Virus record (IMG/VR): IMGVR_UViG_3300012039_000016
Span: 1 to 42,325 of that record
Reading direction: 5' to 3' (one strand)
Length of the DNA stretch: 42,325 nt
Source: a virus
The notes under the pieces were generated by a model. That model made no database searches. It was not told where the DNA came from and saw only the letters and a program-made list of their open reading frames with translations. Position numbers and translations under genes: made by a program. How positions within the stretch are numbered: the stretch's first letter is position 1; each line of letters begins with the position of its first letter. Of this stretch, positions 24,667 through 31,776 are shown one piece after another.

Positions 24667-24697
24667 CAAAGATATAATTTAGAGGGACAAACCCGAA
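24667..24697 (-). promoter_or_regulatory. Promoter of the 24566 gene
   Basis: On the minus strand TTCG (24697-24694), 19 bases, TATCTTTG (24674-24667). The -7 box is perfect and the -33 box has three of four bases. The leader is about 95 bases and contains copy 2 of the shared repeat. The rest of 24579-24772 holds no gene. Confidence 0.6.
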
Positions 24698-24772
24698 TAT
24701 TCAAACTAAGCAAACAAGCTACAAAAATAGTAAAAAATAAATTTAACAATCTAACTATAAATAAATAATAAT

Positions 24773-25144
24773 ATGAAAACAAAAATAAATTTAAGTATTG
24801 ACCGGGCGCAGGAGCTTGCCAATATGCTACACACTAACATTTTTGAGGGCGTTAATGCAGCCGATGAAATTGTGTTTCGCTGTAATTGCATGACAATAAA
24901 ACAGGCATCTGAAAAGGTTAAATTCGCTTTTGGGGATGGTGCGTATTTTATTAAAGTGGTGCAAGTGCCGGTTAAAAAAGTTAGTCAGGATGACCGCAAC
25001 CACGAAGCGCAGCAATTAATTTATGAAGTATTAGAACATATTTCAGCCGGGCGAATGAATATAGACCTGATGAAACAGAAACTAATTCAGGCAGCCAAAA
25101 ATTTACCCTGCAAACTTCATTCAGGTTTATCTAAATATAATTAA
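24773..25144 (+). CDS. Early-region protein, unknown
   Basis: A 123-residue soluble protein that opens the rightward early operon. It is helical, with a DEIVFRCNCMTIKQASEKVKF region containing two Cys. GC is higher than in the preceding accessory block. No clear promoter of the standard type was found in the AT-rich leader. No family recognised. Confidence 0.65.
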   Translation: MKTKINLSIDRAQELANMLHTNIFEGVNAADEIVFRCNCMTIKQASEKVKFAFGDGAYFIKVVQVPVKKVSQDDRNHEAQQLIYEVLEHISAGRMNIDLMKQKLIQAAKNLPCKLHSGLSKYN

Positions 25145-25215
25145 TCCAATAACTCAAAGAACACAATTCAAAAATACAAATTAATAATTAAATAACAAAG
25201 CTATGACACAAAAAA

Positions 25216-25458
25216 ATGAAAACAGAAAAAATTGAAAAAAATTACATTTTGGCTTATAAGTGCCGTAAAATGTCAAGGGTTCCTAAGTCGTTTCCTTATG
25301 CCGGGGCGGTTCAGGTACTCGATGCGTGGACAACTAATAGCTCATACGAAAAAATGACGGGCTTTATCAAAGACGCTTTAGAACTTGGAGCCACTCATAT
25401 ATTCTGGATTCCTGCCGGAGCTACACAGGGAACACTTGTACCAATTTCAAAATCTTAA
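25216..25458 (+). CDS. Early-region protein, unknown
   Basis: An 80-residue small protein with a strand-helix plan: a basic start, then LDAWTTNSSYEKMTGFIKDALELGATHIFWIPAG. The segment THIFWIPAGATQGTLVPI looks like a beta hairpin. Second gene of the rightward early unit. Confidence 0.6.
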   Translation: MKTEKIEKNYILAYKCRKMSRVPKSFPYAGAVQVLDAWTTNSSYEKMTGFIKDALELGATHIFWIPAGATQGTLVPISKS

Positions 25459-25470
25459 TTCACTCAACGA

Positions 25471-25614
25471 ATGAAAAGACTAAGACTTTTAAAATTATAC
25501 AACATGGAGGACTGGCAAACCGGCAGATGTTCTTTTAAGCAATACTCCCGGTCTTTTACAATCCGATACTATCTTAGAAAACTGAAAAGATTAAGAATTA
25601 AAATAATATGGTAA
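25471..25614 (+). CDS. 47-aa strongly basic peptide gene
   Basis: A short gene placed 12 bases after the 25458 stop. About one third of its residues are Arg or Lys, with aromatic residues (QYSRSFTIRYYLRKLKRLR), so it could bind nucleic acid. Support comes only from spacing and composition. Confidence 0.45.
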   Translation: MKRLRLLKLYNMEDWQTGRCSFKQYSRSFTIRYYLRKLKRLRIKIIW

Positions 25615-25630
25615 ACATAAAATTAAAAAT

Positions 25631-25930
25631 ATGGAAAAACTAAAATTAAATGATAGTGGGTTTGAATCCGAAAAGTATCGAAGTTTCCTTGTTACTGACG
25701 ATGATAATTTAACGTTGCGGGCGCAAGTTTATGGCAACACTTTAGAAGAATCAAAAGCTAATGCCGAACGCCTTGTTAAGTGCTGGAATATGCACGATGA
25801 TTTAGTAAGGGCAACTAAACTGCTTTTGGGGGCGTTAATGCTATTAACTGATAACGGGGATGACCTTACAGCGGAAGGGCTTATAAATGTTGAGGAAATA
25901 AAAAAAATATTAAAACAAGATAACGAATAA
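25631..25930 (+). CDS. Early-region protein, unknown
   Basis: A 99-residue protein with a beta-strand first half (SFLVTDDDNLTLRAQVYGNT) and a helical second half that ends in an acidic stretch. The LEESKANAERLVKCWNMHDDLV part resembles small phage proteins of unknown role. It follows the basic peptide gene by 16 bases. Confidence 0.6.
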   Translation: MEKLKLNDSGFESEKYRSFLVTDDDNLTLRAQVYGNTLEESKANAERLVKCWNMHDDLVRATKLLLGALMLLTDNGDDLTAEGLINVEEIKKILKQDNE

Positions 25931-25944
25931 CTAAAATTAAAACT

Positions 25945-26274
25945 ATGAAAAAAACATTTTGGATTTCTTTTGCAACTGATGAAACAGGAAATTTAGGCTG
26001 CTGTATTGTGGATGCGAAAAATGAAACGGATGCTATTAAAAAAACGTGGAAGCTGAAAATTAATCCGGGCGGTCAGGCGATGCTTACCGAATACGCATTG
26101 AATGAAAGCGCTAAAATTGAAATAGCTAAGTGGGGGAAAAATAAACTTATCAGCCCCGAAGATTTAATGAATGACGGGTACAAAAAGCTGAAAGATTTGG
26201 ATTTAGATTTGCAGGATAAAATTACAAACCTTACCCGCGTTTCAGGGGTGTGTGAAAAACATAACAAAAAATGA
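25945..26274 (+). CDS. Early-region protein, unknown
   Basis: A 109-residue soluble protein with a short beta-rich start (FWISFATDETGNLGCCIVDAKNETDAIKKTW) similar to small signalling-type or stress-protein folds, then a helical end. It is linked to the next gene by ATGA. No family recognised. Confidence 0.6.
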   Translation: MKKTFWISFATDETGNLGCCIVDAKNETDAIKKTWKLKINPGGQAMLTEYALNESAKIEIAKWGKNKLISPEDLMNDGYKKLKDLDLDLQDKITNLTRVSGVCEKHNKK

Positions 26275-26402
26275 AAAACTTCTCTGAATCTTTACTTTGC
26301 TTGGCTCTGTTCCGGGCTGATAATTGGTACGAAAAATATTGTTGCATTGCATTTTGGGGAACGGTTATTTCGTTGTTTACATTTATAATATTTGAATTAT
26401 GA
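26271..26402 (+). CDS. 43-aa membrane peptide
   Basis: ATGA overlaps with both neighbours show it is translated. The second half is a single membrane span (CIAFWGTVISLFTFIIFE). Small membrane peptides in phage early regions often modify the host envelope or block entry of other phages; the role here is unknown. Confidence 0.55.
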   Translation: MKNFSESLLCLALFRADNWYEKYCCIAFWGTVISLFTFIIFEL

Positions 26403-26584
26403 AATCAATTTTTTATTCGTGTGTGCATCCAAAAATCCGGGAGCAACTACTTTGGTTAGATGTTTCGCCATACCATTGCGGGGGCGCGGCTATGCCTGCC
26501 TCTTGGTGGCTCGCTTACTTTGGAAAAGAGGTGGAAACATTTACGTGTTCGGTTTGGCTGGATGCGGATGTTTCAAGTAACTAA
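26399..26584 (+). CDS. Small Cys/Trp-rich protein
   Basis: A 61-residue protein with three Cys and several Trp, starting in an ATGA overlap with the membrane peptide. It ends 4 bases inside the convergent DUF1064 gene, which marks the end of the rightward unit. The overlapping frame at 26392 is rejected because it lacks the coupling. Confidence 0.5.
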   Translation: MKSIFYSCVHPKIREQLLWLDVSPYHCGGAAMPASWWLAYFGKEVETFTCSVWLDADVSSN

Positions 26585-27009
26585 ACTTCTTTTATTATTA
26601 TGCCGTCAATAGCTTCCATTAATTTCTTTTTTATTCTGTAAACAGGGAGCGTTCGGGTAAATTTACTCTTTACGTCCTCAACTACATATTCGTCCGGTTC
26701 AGGAATATCATTTGCGCCCATGCTTAAAGTTGTATAAACAAAATCGGCAATGTATTTACAAATTACAAAACCATTTACTGATAAAATAAATTCCTTTTGG
26801 CATTGCAGGTTTGTTATTAGTCCGGCTTTTTCCATCATGGTTAATTCTAAATACCTGGCTGCCTCTTTTTTGCTGTCAAACTTTCGCCCGTGTGCCTCAA
26901 CTACCTTGTTCCGGTACTTGTTCGGCTTTTCTGTTACCACTGTCCGGCTGTGGCTTAGTTCTTTTTCCTGATGCGCCCGAAGTTCGGCTGATGTCCATTT
27001 AACGCCCAT
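26581..27009 (-). CDS. DUF1064 nuclease-like protein
   Basis: A 142-residue protein of the DUF1064 family, related to PD-(D/E)XK nucleases. KYRNKVVEAHGRKFDSKKEAARY (31-53) is the family N-terminal motif. YIADF (86-90) and VVEDVKS (109-115) supply the acidic D and E-x-K residues for metal binding. The final YRIKKKLM (124-131) closes the fold. It probably acts in phage recombination or junction processing. All core residues are present. Confidence 0.85.
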   Translation of the reverse strand: MGVKWTSAELRAHQEKELSHSRTVVTEKPNKYRNKVVEAHGRKFDSKKEAARYLELTMMEKAGLITNLQCQKEFILSVNGFVICKYIADFVYTTLSMGANDIPEPDEYVVEDVKSKFTRTLPVYRIKKKLMEAIDGIIIKEV

Positions 27010-27010
27010 G

Positions 27011-27193
27011 TTACCTCTCGATTTCTTTTACTTTTAGTTTATTTTCCCACAAATCTAAATATTCAACCATTAACACGCCTTTGTCGGTTATCGCTATTTG
27101 TTCAATTTTAGAATAACAGTAATTGTGTTCCGCAAATAGCTGATTAAGTTCTTTAATTTGGTGGTCGGTTAAAACTTGGAATGTGCCTGTCAT
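27011..27193 (-). CDS. Small protein, unknown
   Basis: A 60-residue soluble protein with a helical start (DHQIKELNQLFAEHNYCYSK) and a beta-like end (GVLMVEYLDLWENKLKVKE). ATGA overlap with the upstream HNH-like gene and one base before the DUF1064 gene place it in the same unit. Confidence 0.6.
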   Translation of the reverse strand: MTGTFQVLTDHQIKELNQLFAEHNYCYSKIEQIAITDKGVLMVEYLDLWENKLKVKEIER

Positions 27194-27657
27194 TTTAACC
27201 AGCCCTTCTCTCTTGCCCTTATTGGTTTATCGTGGATGTAGTTGTGTCCCGCGCGGCTGACCGCCATCCATGTGCTGACATCTAAAAAATGTGCTGACCG
27301 TTTACTGCCCGCAAAAGTATGGTGTACTTCTACGCTGGGGTTGCCAAAAATGGCGCACTTCGGATTCTCTTTCAGGAATTTTGCCCGCAGCTTTAGGTAT
27401 TCCCGGTTCTGTATTTCACGCTTTTTTGACATTTTTCGGATTGGCTTGGCTTTATTAGGTCGCTTATAGGCTCGTTTCGCGGGTTGGGTGGTATCGGAAT
27501 ACCTTTTAACCTCTTTTAGTAAGTCCTGTGCCTTCTTTGCAAGCCTTTTGGGGTACTTCCCCGCTTTTAGGTCAGCCTCTAAATTGGCTTTTTGCCTATC
27601 CCACCACTTCTTTATGCCTTTTTCCCGGCTCTTTCTCATGCTTTCGGTTAGGTTCAT
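27190..27657 (-). CDS. HNH-like / NinG-type nuclease (probable)
   Basis: A protein of about 155 residues. The start at 27657 follows the upstream stop by one base; the frame to 27708 would overlap it. A basic helical N-terminal half resembles DNA-binding regions. The C-terminal half has PKCAIFGNPSVEVHHTFAGS and later WMAVSRAGHNYIHD, an arrangement with the HH and NxxH of an HNH-fold nuclease. NinG-type recombination proteins share this context. A zinc-binding CxxC is absent, so the fold may be degenerate. Confidence 0.65.
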   Translation of the reverse strand: MNLTESMRKSREKGIKKWWDRQKANLEADLKAGKYPKRLAKKAQDLLKEVKRYSDTTQPAKRAYKRPNKAKPIRKMSKKREIQNREYLKLRAKFLKENPKCAIFGNPSVEVHHTFAGSKRSAHFLDVSTWMAVSRAGHNYIHDKPIRAREKGWLK

Positions 27658-27658
27658 G

Positions 27659-27952
27659 TTATGCGGTTTTGGCGGGGTGTAAATGTTTGATTTTGAAATT
27701 ATTAACAATTTCTGTCAGCCCCGTGTGCGATTTGCCCGTTCGTGTGTATTCTTGATATTCAAACTCTAATTCTATCTTTTCTCTCACTTTGCAGATTTTG
27801 CAAAAAATTGTTTTGTGTGATAGGTCGGTTTCAATGGTGCTGCTGTCCGGCAATGGCTTTTTCTTGCCGTTCATCCTTGTGCGGGGGTTGTTCTGTATTA
27901 CATCCTCTTTGTGGAATACGCTTTTCTGAAAGGGGTGCTTGCTTCGTGCCAT
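27659..27952 (-). CDS. Small zinc-site protein, unknown
   Basis: A 97-residue basic protein with one CxxC pair (CKIC, near residues 51-54) and a later KHLH, together possibly one zinc site. ATG overlaps the preceding stop as TAATG. No family recognised. Confidence 0.55.
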   Translation of the reverse strand: MARSKHPFQKSVFHKEDVIQNNPRTRMNGKKKPLPDSSTIETDLSHKTIFCKICKVREKIELEFEYQEYTRTGKSHTGLTEIVNNFKIKHLHPAKTA

Positions 27953-28098
27953 TATTTTTTCTTTTTTCTCTTTATCCGGTTTTTCCTGTATGATATGCCA
28001 ATTCTTTCATACATAGCCCTTTTTTGTTGCTCCTGATACTCAACCATTTTGACAAGTTCGGGGTTTAGTCCTGCGGGTAGTGGGAATAGTTCTCTCAT
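27952..28098 (-). CDS. 48-aa basic-tailed peptide
   Basis: A short gene bracketed by a TAATG overlap and a one-base gap, so translation is very likely. The product has a Pro/Leu start, a helical middle (EYQEQQKRAMYERIG) and a Lys/Arg tail. Probably DNA- or RNA-binding. Confidence 0.55.
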   Translation of the reverse strand: MRELFPLPAGLNPELVKMVEYQEQQKRAMYERIGISYRKNRIKRKKKK

Positions 28099-28099
28099 T

Positions 28100-28309
28100 T
28101 CATTGCTCCATTACTTGTTTAATTGTGGCGGTGAAAGTGAAATTTGATACGTCCCATTTCTCTAAATTGGGGTCTTTGTTGAGGGAACGTAGGGCGGTGC
28201 GCTGATAAAACCTGTCCTGATAATCCTCTGCGCTGCGGGCAATCGTTTCTGTTGTCAGCACTTCTTTGGTTTTTTTGTGGGTTATACGCACCGAAAATAA
28301 TGCAATCAT
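28100..28309 (-). CDS. Small early protein, unknown
   Basis: A 69-residue soluble protein with a beta-strand start (IALFSVRITHKKTKEVLTTETIAR) and an alternating helix-strand end. One base before the 48-aa gene and 4 bases after the replication gene. No family recognised. Confidence 0.55.
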   Translation of the reverse strand: MIALFSVRITHKKTKEVLTTETIARSAEDYQDRFYQRTALRSLNKDPNLEKWDVSNFTFTATIKQVMEQ

Positions 28310-28313
28310 CTAT

Positions 28314-29054
28314 TCAGGCTGTTAGTAAGTTCAATAGTTCATTTTTTATTTTTTCCTCCCCTGAATCTACTCCATATTTTATTTTTTCTAATTGCGCAAT
28401 CCACGATAATTTATATTCTTTTTTCAATGTAGGAATGGATTTTATAAACACATTGTAATCTGCTTTACTTAATACGGGGTCGAAATTTTCAGCAGCTTTT
28501 ATTTGTTCGGGAAATATCGAGGGGGTGCGCCATCCTTTTACTATTTCACCGTATGTTTTATGTAAAATGCCTTTTACGATTTCTTTTACCTGTTCCGGTT
28601 CTGCTCGTTTTTCGTCTGAGGGTATAGCTATATGGTTAGACTTGTGAATGGATTCTCGGTATGCGCTTTTTTCCTGTTCAAATAATGATACCGCTTTAAA
28701 TAATATTGCGGGGGTGATGGTAAAGCTGCTGCCATAAACTTTGAGTTCTTCAAGGTGTGAATTTAATAAAAAGAATTTGAAAAACAAAATTATATCATCC
28801 CTTTTCCAGTCCTGTTTATTTTCAAGTATGTTTTGAGAAAATATAACGGGAGTGTTCACCAAATCGGATTGCGGGTAGTTGGCTTTAATAAAGTTCAGCG
28901 TTTGCAGGGCTATCCACTTTTGCAGGGGCTTTTCAAATCCGCGTCTTTTTAAAGACAGGAAGTTGATGCCTTTCTTTTGCAGGGATTCGGAAACGCTGCT
29001 AACCGATTTTCTCGGCAATCTGCTGCTCGATACTTTTTGAATCTCCGTTCCCAT
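28314..29054 (-). CDS. Replication-associated protein, helical
   Basis: A 246-residue protein, all-helical and basic in the first 50 residues. It overlaps the next upstream gene by 56 bases. Gene order (replication-organizer-like protein, then a helical protein, then nuclease genes) suggests a helicase loader or replication accessory factor. No Walker motif is visible, so it is not itself an ATPase. Confidence 0.55.
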   Translation of the reverse strand: MGTEIQKVSSSRLPRKSVSSVSESLQKKGINFLSLKRRGFEKPLQKWIALQTLNFIKANYPQSDLVNTPVIFSQNILENKQDWKRDDIILFFKFFLLNSHLEELKVYGSSFTITPAILFKAVSLFEQEKSAYRESIHKSNHIAIPSDEKRAEPEQVKEIVKGILHKTYGEIVKGWRTPSIFPEQIKAAENFDPVLSKADYNVFIKSIPTLKKEYKLSWIAQLEKIKYGVDSGEEKIKNELLNLLTA

Positions 29055-29394
29055 TTTTGTTAAACTGTTTTGAGTTTTTATTCCATGTTGCTAACCTTCG
29101 GCTGATGTCGAATACTTTTTGCATTTCAAATTTCATCTTTTTACCGTTAGGGCTATGTTCTGACCAATAATTTACGAACTCAATTAGCATTTCGTCTGAA
29201 TACTCATGCCTGAATAACGATACATCGGATATGAATTTGGCTTTGCGGTTTTCAATATTGTCTTTTCGGGTTTCGATAAACGAATGAGCATAGGCTATAA
29301 TCCTCTGTTCTAATAAGTTCCGGTATTCGTTAGTAACATTCTCAAAGGTCTGTTGCACGTCATCGGCAATTTCTTTTGCGGTCAGCTTATCCAT
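28999..29394 (-). CDS. Replication-organizer-like protein
   Basis: A 131-residue helical protein. The C-terminal segment FVNYWSEHSPNGKKMKFEMQKVFDISRRLATW (residues about 78-109) matches the tail pattern of replisome organizers in Bacteroidetes phages, where YW, K-M-K-F-E and R-R-L-x-T-W recur. It probably helps load the helicase at the phage origin. The usual N-terminal winged helix is missing, so this is a short version. Confidence 0.6.
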   Translation of the reverse strand: MDKLTAKEIADDVQQTFENVTNEYRNLLEQRIIAYAHSFIETRKDNIENRKAKFISDVSLFRHEYSDEMLIEFVNYWSEHSPNGKKMKFEMQKVFDISRRLATWNKNSKQFNKNGNGDSKSIEQQIAEKIG

Positions 29395-29421
29395 TTGGAG
29401 GTTATGGTTAGGAGATTCATT

Positions 29422-29733
29422 TTATTCTTGCATCCATTCTTCAAATGTAAATTTATAATGGATTGTAAAGTTAAGTTTTGCGGGCAACACTATGTTGTGG
29501 TCTTCCTTTTGATAGCGGGCAAACATAGTATATAGGGCTTGCGCTTTTTTAATTAGTTCGTCCTCATTCCACGAATCAACCTGAATAACAATTCCGCTCA
29601 ATTCTTTAATGTAGGCACATAGGTAAAAAACATATTCATCTTTTTTCTCAATAAACTCCTCGTCTTTTATTACATTCAGAATTACGTCCGTTGTACCCGC
29701 ATTGGCAAATTTTTTAACGTCCTCTTGTGTCAT
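29422..29733 (-). CDS. Small early protein, unknown
   Basis: A 103-residue acidic protein with a helical N-terminus and a beta-rich end (HNIVLPAKLNFTIHYKFTFEE). No membrane segment and no recognised family. It is part of the leftward early unit. Confidence 0.55.
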   Translation of the reverse strand: MTQEDVKKFANAGTTDVILNVIKDEEFIEKKDEYVFYLCAYIKELSGIVIQVDSWNEDELIKKAQALYTMFARYQKEDHNIVLPAKLNFTIHYKFTFEEWMQE

Positions 29734-29773
29734 TTATTGTATTTCTCATAATGGGCAGTTGCTTGACGTTAGT

Positions 29774-30025
29774 TTATTCTTCATCTGCTTCGCTTTCCAA
29801 TTCGTTCCATTGTTCACCACAAATCTCCTCTACGTCCGTCCACTGTTGTAGATTCTGAATAAACAATCCTCCTATTTCTTCACGATTTTTCCAAAGATAG
29901 TCGTCAAGGCTTGTCCCGTTTTCTTTTGCTTCGGCAGCATCCTCTTTATTTTGCTCTAAAAAATCGCCAATAATTTCTTTTACGTGGGTGTCGAAATCTT
30001 CATCGGTGGTGTGAATAGTTCTCAT
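29774..30025 (-). CDS. Very acidic small protein
   Basis: An 83-residue protein, nearly one third Asp and Glu, helical. Strongly acidic phage early proteins can mimic DNA and block host nucleases or repressors; that is only suggested by composition here. It starts 4 bases after the 53-aa gene. Confidence 0.55.
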   Translation of the reverse strand: MRTIHTTDEDFDTHVKEIIGDFLEQNKEDAAEAKENGTSLDDYLWKNREEIGGLFIQNLQQWTDVEEICGEQWNELESEADEE

Positions 30026-30029
30026 AGTT

Positions 30030-30191
30030 TTATTTTTTTACAAGTTTAAGTAAGTGAATTTCAAGATAGTTGTTGAGAGAGGGGCAAGTAGATTTTTCAG
30101 CAAGCTCCTGCAATTTCTTTTTTAAGAATTTGTTTTTTGCCTGCGGGCGCACTACTATTAGCCCTGTATTATCTCTTTTGGTTTTGTTCAT
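30030..30191 (-). CDS. 53-aa basic protein heading the leftward early operon
   Basis: The start at 30191 is used because a perfect promoter (30240-30210) lies inside the longer open frame that begins at 30266. The product is basic with a Lys-rich helix (KNKFLKKKLQELAEK) and a Leu-rich end, like a ribbon-helix-helix or small DNA-binding protein. It would be the first leftward early protein made. Confidence 0.65.
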   Translation of the reverse strand: MNKTKRDNTGLIVVRPQAKNKFLKKKLQELAEKSTCPSLNNYLEIHLLKLVKK

Positions 30192-30209
30192 TGTATAATA
30201 ATTATTGTG

Positions 30210-30240
30210 CAAATGTATAACCATTTTTTGATTTGCCAAA
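30210..30240 (-). promoter_or_regulatory. Strong leftward early promoter
   Basis: On the minus strand TTTG (30240-30237), 19 bases, TACATTTG (30217-30210), a full match to both Bacteroidetes boxes. The leader to the ATG at 30191 is about 12 bases. It drives the operon 30191-26581 and is divergent from the promoter at 30294. Confidence 0.85.
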
Positions 30241-30293
30241 TTATTTCTTAAAATAGTTATTAACACCCCCTGTTAAAAATATTTTCTTACAAA

Positions 30294-30324
30294 TTTGTTT
30301 ATTTCATTTATTTGCTTAATTTTG
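30294..30324 (+). promoter_or_regulatory. Strong rightward promoter into gene-poor region
   Basis: TTTG (30294-30297), 19 bases, TAATTTTG (30317-30324), a perfect match. It points into a region with no long gene; the expected transcript starts at about 30331 and soon meets a terminator-like hairpin. This suggests a dedicated small RNA or a short leader peptide. Confidence 0.85.
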
Positions 30325-30330
30325 CACCAC

Positions 30331-30473
30331 CTAAAATAACCAAACCCAAAAGTTCAATGCTGTCCATTGAATACACAAAGATAGTACTCCCGTCCGCTTC
30401 TTCGCAGACAAACGAGCCCGTCAATTATTGGACAGCAATAAATTGGCGGGTTTTCGCTTTTTTAGCGGTGTAA
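30331..30473 (+). ncRNA. Attenuator-like RNA or 38-aa leader peptide
   Basis: The transcript from the promoter at 30294 can form two exclusive stems. Stem A pairs 30359-30370 with 30421-30436 (four-base bulge). Stem B pairs 30417-30426 with 30441-30450 (10 bp, 14-base loop) and is followed by a T-rich tail, so it looks like a terminator. They share 30421-30426. The same stretch also holds an open frame of 38 codons (30357-30473) ending before the second structured region, with two Trp near the end. Either a regulatory leader with a terminator/antiterminator choice or a small peptide gene. Region 30192-30870 otherwise has no gene. Confidence 0.5.
30417..30464 (+). terminator. Stem B terminator-like hairpin
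   Basis: C-C-C-G-T-C-A-A-T-T (30417-30426) pairs with A-A-T-T-G-G-C-G-G-G (30441-30450), with one G-T pair, followed by TTTTCGCTTTTTTT. It would end the transcript from the promoter at 30294 unless stem A forms first. Confidence 0.5.
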
Positions 30474-30474
30474 T

Positions 30475-30860
30475 TAAATCTGTTTCGCACACGGGCAACC
30501 GCCATCTTGGATGCCTAAATGAAAGTTAAGGTTGACCTATCATAGTCAGACATGAAGCGATAATGCACTAATAAATGGCTTGTGCTAAACCCATTCAAAG
30601 TTCTGATGACAGCAAACCGGAAAATGTCCTGCTCTGTTCCAACATAACAACAGGCGACTGATACCTAAAGAGGGTTTGAATCCGGTGATGCTCACGTAAA
30701 AAACAGTAATCAGGGGCGTGGAATGATAATATACCAGTGCTGTTAAAGATGATTAACAATAACAGCAAGCTTCTATTCAGGGCATTAAACCCCTCTATCA
30801 GGAGAAGATGTTGATATTACACAGCAAACAAAAAAACATCAAAAAAAGTACCCCCTATTC
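30475..30860 (+). ncRNA. Candidate structured RNA or control region
   Basis: No credible gene is present, but many short complementary segments occur. CAACC/GGTTG (30496-30500 with 30530-30534) encloses a CATC/GATG hairpin. GCAC/GTGC and AATGG/CCATT (30565-30595) are nested as an H-type pseudoknot. An 8-bp stem TGCTGTTA/TAACAGCA lies at 30738-30767, enclosed by AGGGG/CCCCT (30711-30794). It could be a structured RNA, an origin-proximal element or part of the attenuator leader. Strand was taken from the 30294 promoter. Confidence 0.35.
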
Positions 30861-30869
30861 CTGTAATAG
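30841..30869 (-). terminator. Weak leftward terminator
   Basis: CTATT/AATAG (30855-30869) with a 5-base loop, 1 base past the stop of the 53-aa gene; on the minus strand it is followed by GGGGTAC and seven T. It would separate the right early operon from the gene-poor region. Confidence 0.35.
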
Positions 30870-30870
30870 C

Positions 30871-31032
30871 TTAGATGGTGTTGTTTTTTAAAATCTTTTC
30901 AATGTGGCTTAGGCAGGATTCCGCTGGCTTGCCCATAGCCTCATAACAACTAATTATACCAAGTATAGCCCGCCACATTTCAGTCCCTTCTATGCCATTA
31001 GCCATTGTTTTTTTAAGTGTTTCGTAGTCCAT
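30871..31032 (-). CDS. 53-aa protein at the end of the right early operon
   Basis: A short open frame ending next to a weak hairpin terminator. The product has a helical core (WRAILGIISCYEAMGKPAESCL) with two Cys. Size, spacing and clean codon use support a gene. No family recognised. Confidence 0.5.
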   Translation of the reverse strand: MDYETLKKTMANGIEGTEMWRAILGIISCYEAMGKPAESCLSHIEKILKNNTI

Positions 31033-31088
31033 CTTTAAATTATTTTAATGTTCCGTTTTTTAATTTCTGCTTTTTCCTGTAATTGTAG

Positions 31089-31505
31089 TTAGCAAACAAT
31101 ACCGCTTCGGGGTGAATCTTTTAATATTTTTTGCAGCCTTGCAATTTCTGAATAATGATATTGTATTTTCTTTTCTATGTCGTTGGGCTGAACGGTTGCA
31201 TTTATTAATACCCGGAATTTGTTAAAATCTTGCCTTAGCCCGGCAGCTAAAGCCCCCCTTGTGTAGTTTTTCATAAGATTCATAATAGAGGCATGGTCTC
31301 GGTTAAGCATAAAACCCACTTGCGCATAAGAAAACCCTTTAGCGCGGAAATAACACGACATTAACGCCCGCTGATAAACAATATCTGTTTCCCTGCATTC
31401 GGATAAAACCCTGTTTATATTTAACCAAACAGAATATGCTTCAAAAAACTCTACGCACAAATGAAGCTCATCCAATAATTCGGTTTCCGGGATAGCGGTT
31501 CTCAT
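31089..31505 (-). CDS. DnaA domain IV-like protein
   Basis: A 138-residue helical protein. RAKGFSYAQVGFMLNRDHASIMNLMKNY (residues 54-81) reproduces the DnaA domain IV signature, in which DHASI corresponds to the DHTTV-type motif that reads DnaA boxes. The ATPase domains of DnaA are absent, so it is a stand-alone origin- or operator-binding module. It could recruit the host replication machinery or compete with host DnaA at its origin. It lies beside the gene-poor region. Confidence 0.75.
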   Translation of the reverse strand: MRTAIPETELLDELHLCVEFFEAYSVWLNINRVLSECRETDIVYQRALMSCYFRAKGFSYAQVGFMLNRDHASIMNLMKNYTRGALAAGLRQDFNKFRVLINATVQPNDIEKKIQYHYSEIARLQKILKDSPRSGIVC

Positions 31506-31515
31506 GGTTTATGGT

Positions 31516-31776
31516 TTATATTTTATCCAATATGTTTAACTTAGCAGTGAAGTAATCCCATTCCTCATTTAGTGCCTCAAACGAAAATTCATAATTAAAA
31601 AGTTCGCACATCTTCCGAAGCTGATTTCTGTTTACTGTATGCGTAATCTTTTTGTCAATGTCTTTACCGCTTTCCAGAGTATTAAACATTTGCCCACATT
31701 CAAATCCATTTGTGAACGATTCTGATTCATCATCAAACGGCATTAGGGATTGGTAATCGTCTTTATATCTTTTCAT
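31516..31776 (-). CDS. Small acidic protein, unknown
   Basis: An 86-residue acidic protein with an aromatic-rich end (FNYEFSFEALNEEWDYFTAKL). It is linked by ATGA to the preceding 30-aa frame. No family recognised. Confidence 0.55.
   Translation of the reverse strand: MKRYKDDYQSLMPFDDESESFTNGFECGQMFNTLESGKDIDKKITHTVNRNQLRKMCELFNYEFSFEALNEEWDYFTAKLNILDKI

Noticed and set aside
30670-30700. tRNA/tmRNA T-arm-like stretch GGGTTTGAATCC
   Set aside because: The flanking bases do not pair as a T-stem and no acceptor or other arms are present, so neither tRNA nor tmRNA is supported.
30200-31090. DnaA boxes in the gene-poor region
   Set aside because: No clear TTATNCACA matches were seen by eye, so an origin here is only inferred from neighbours.
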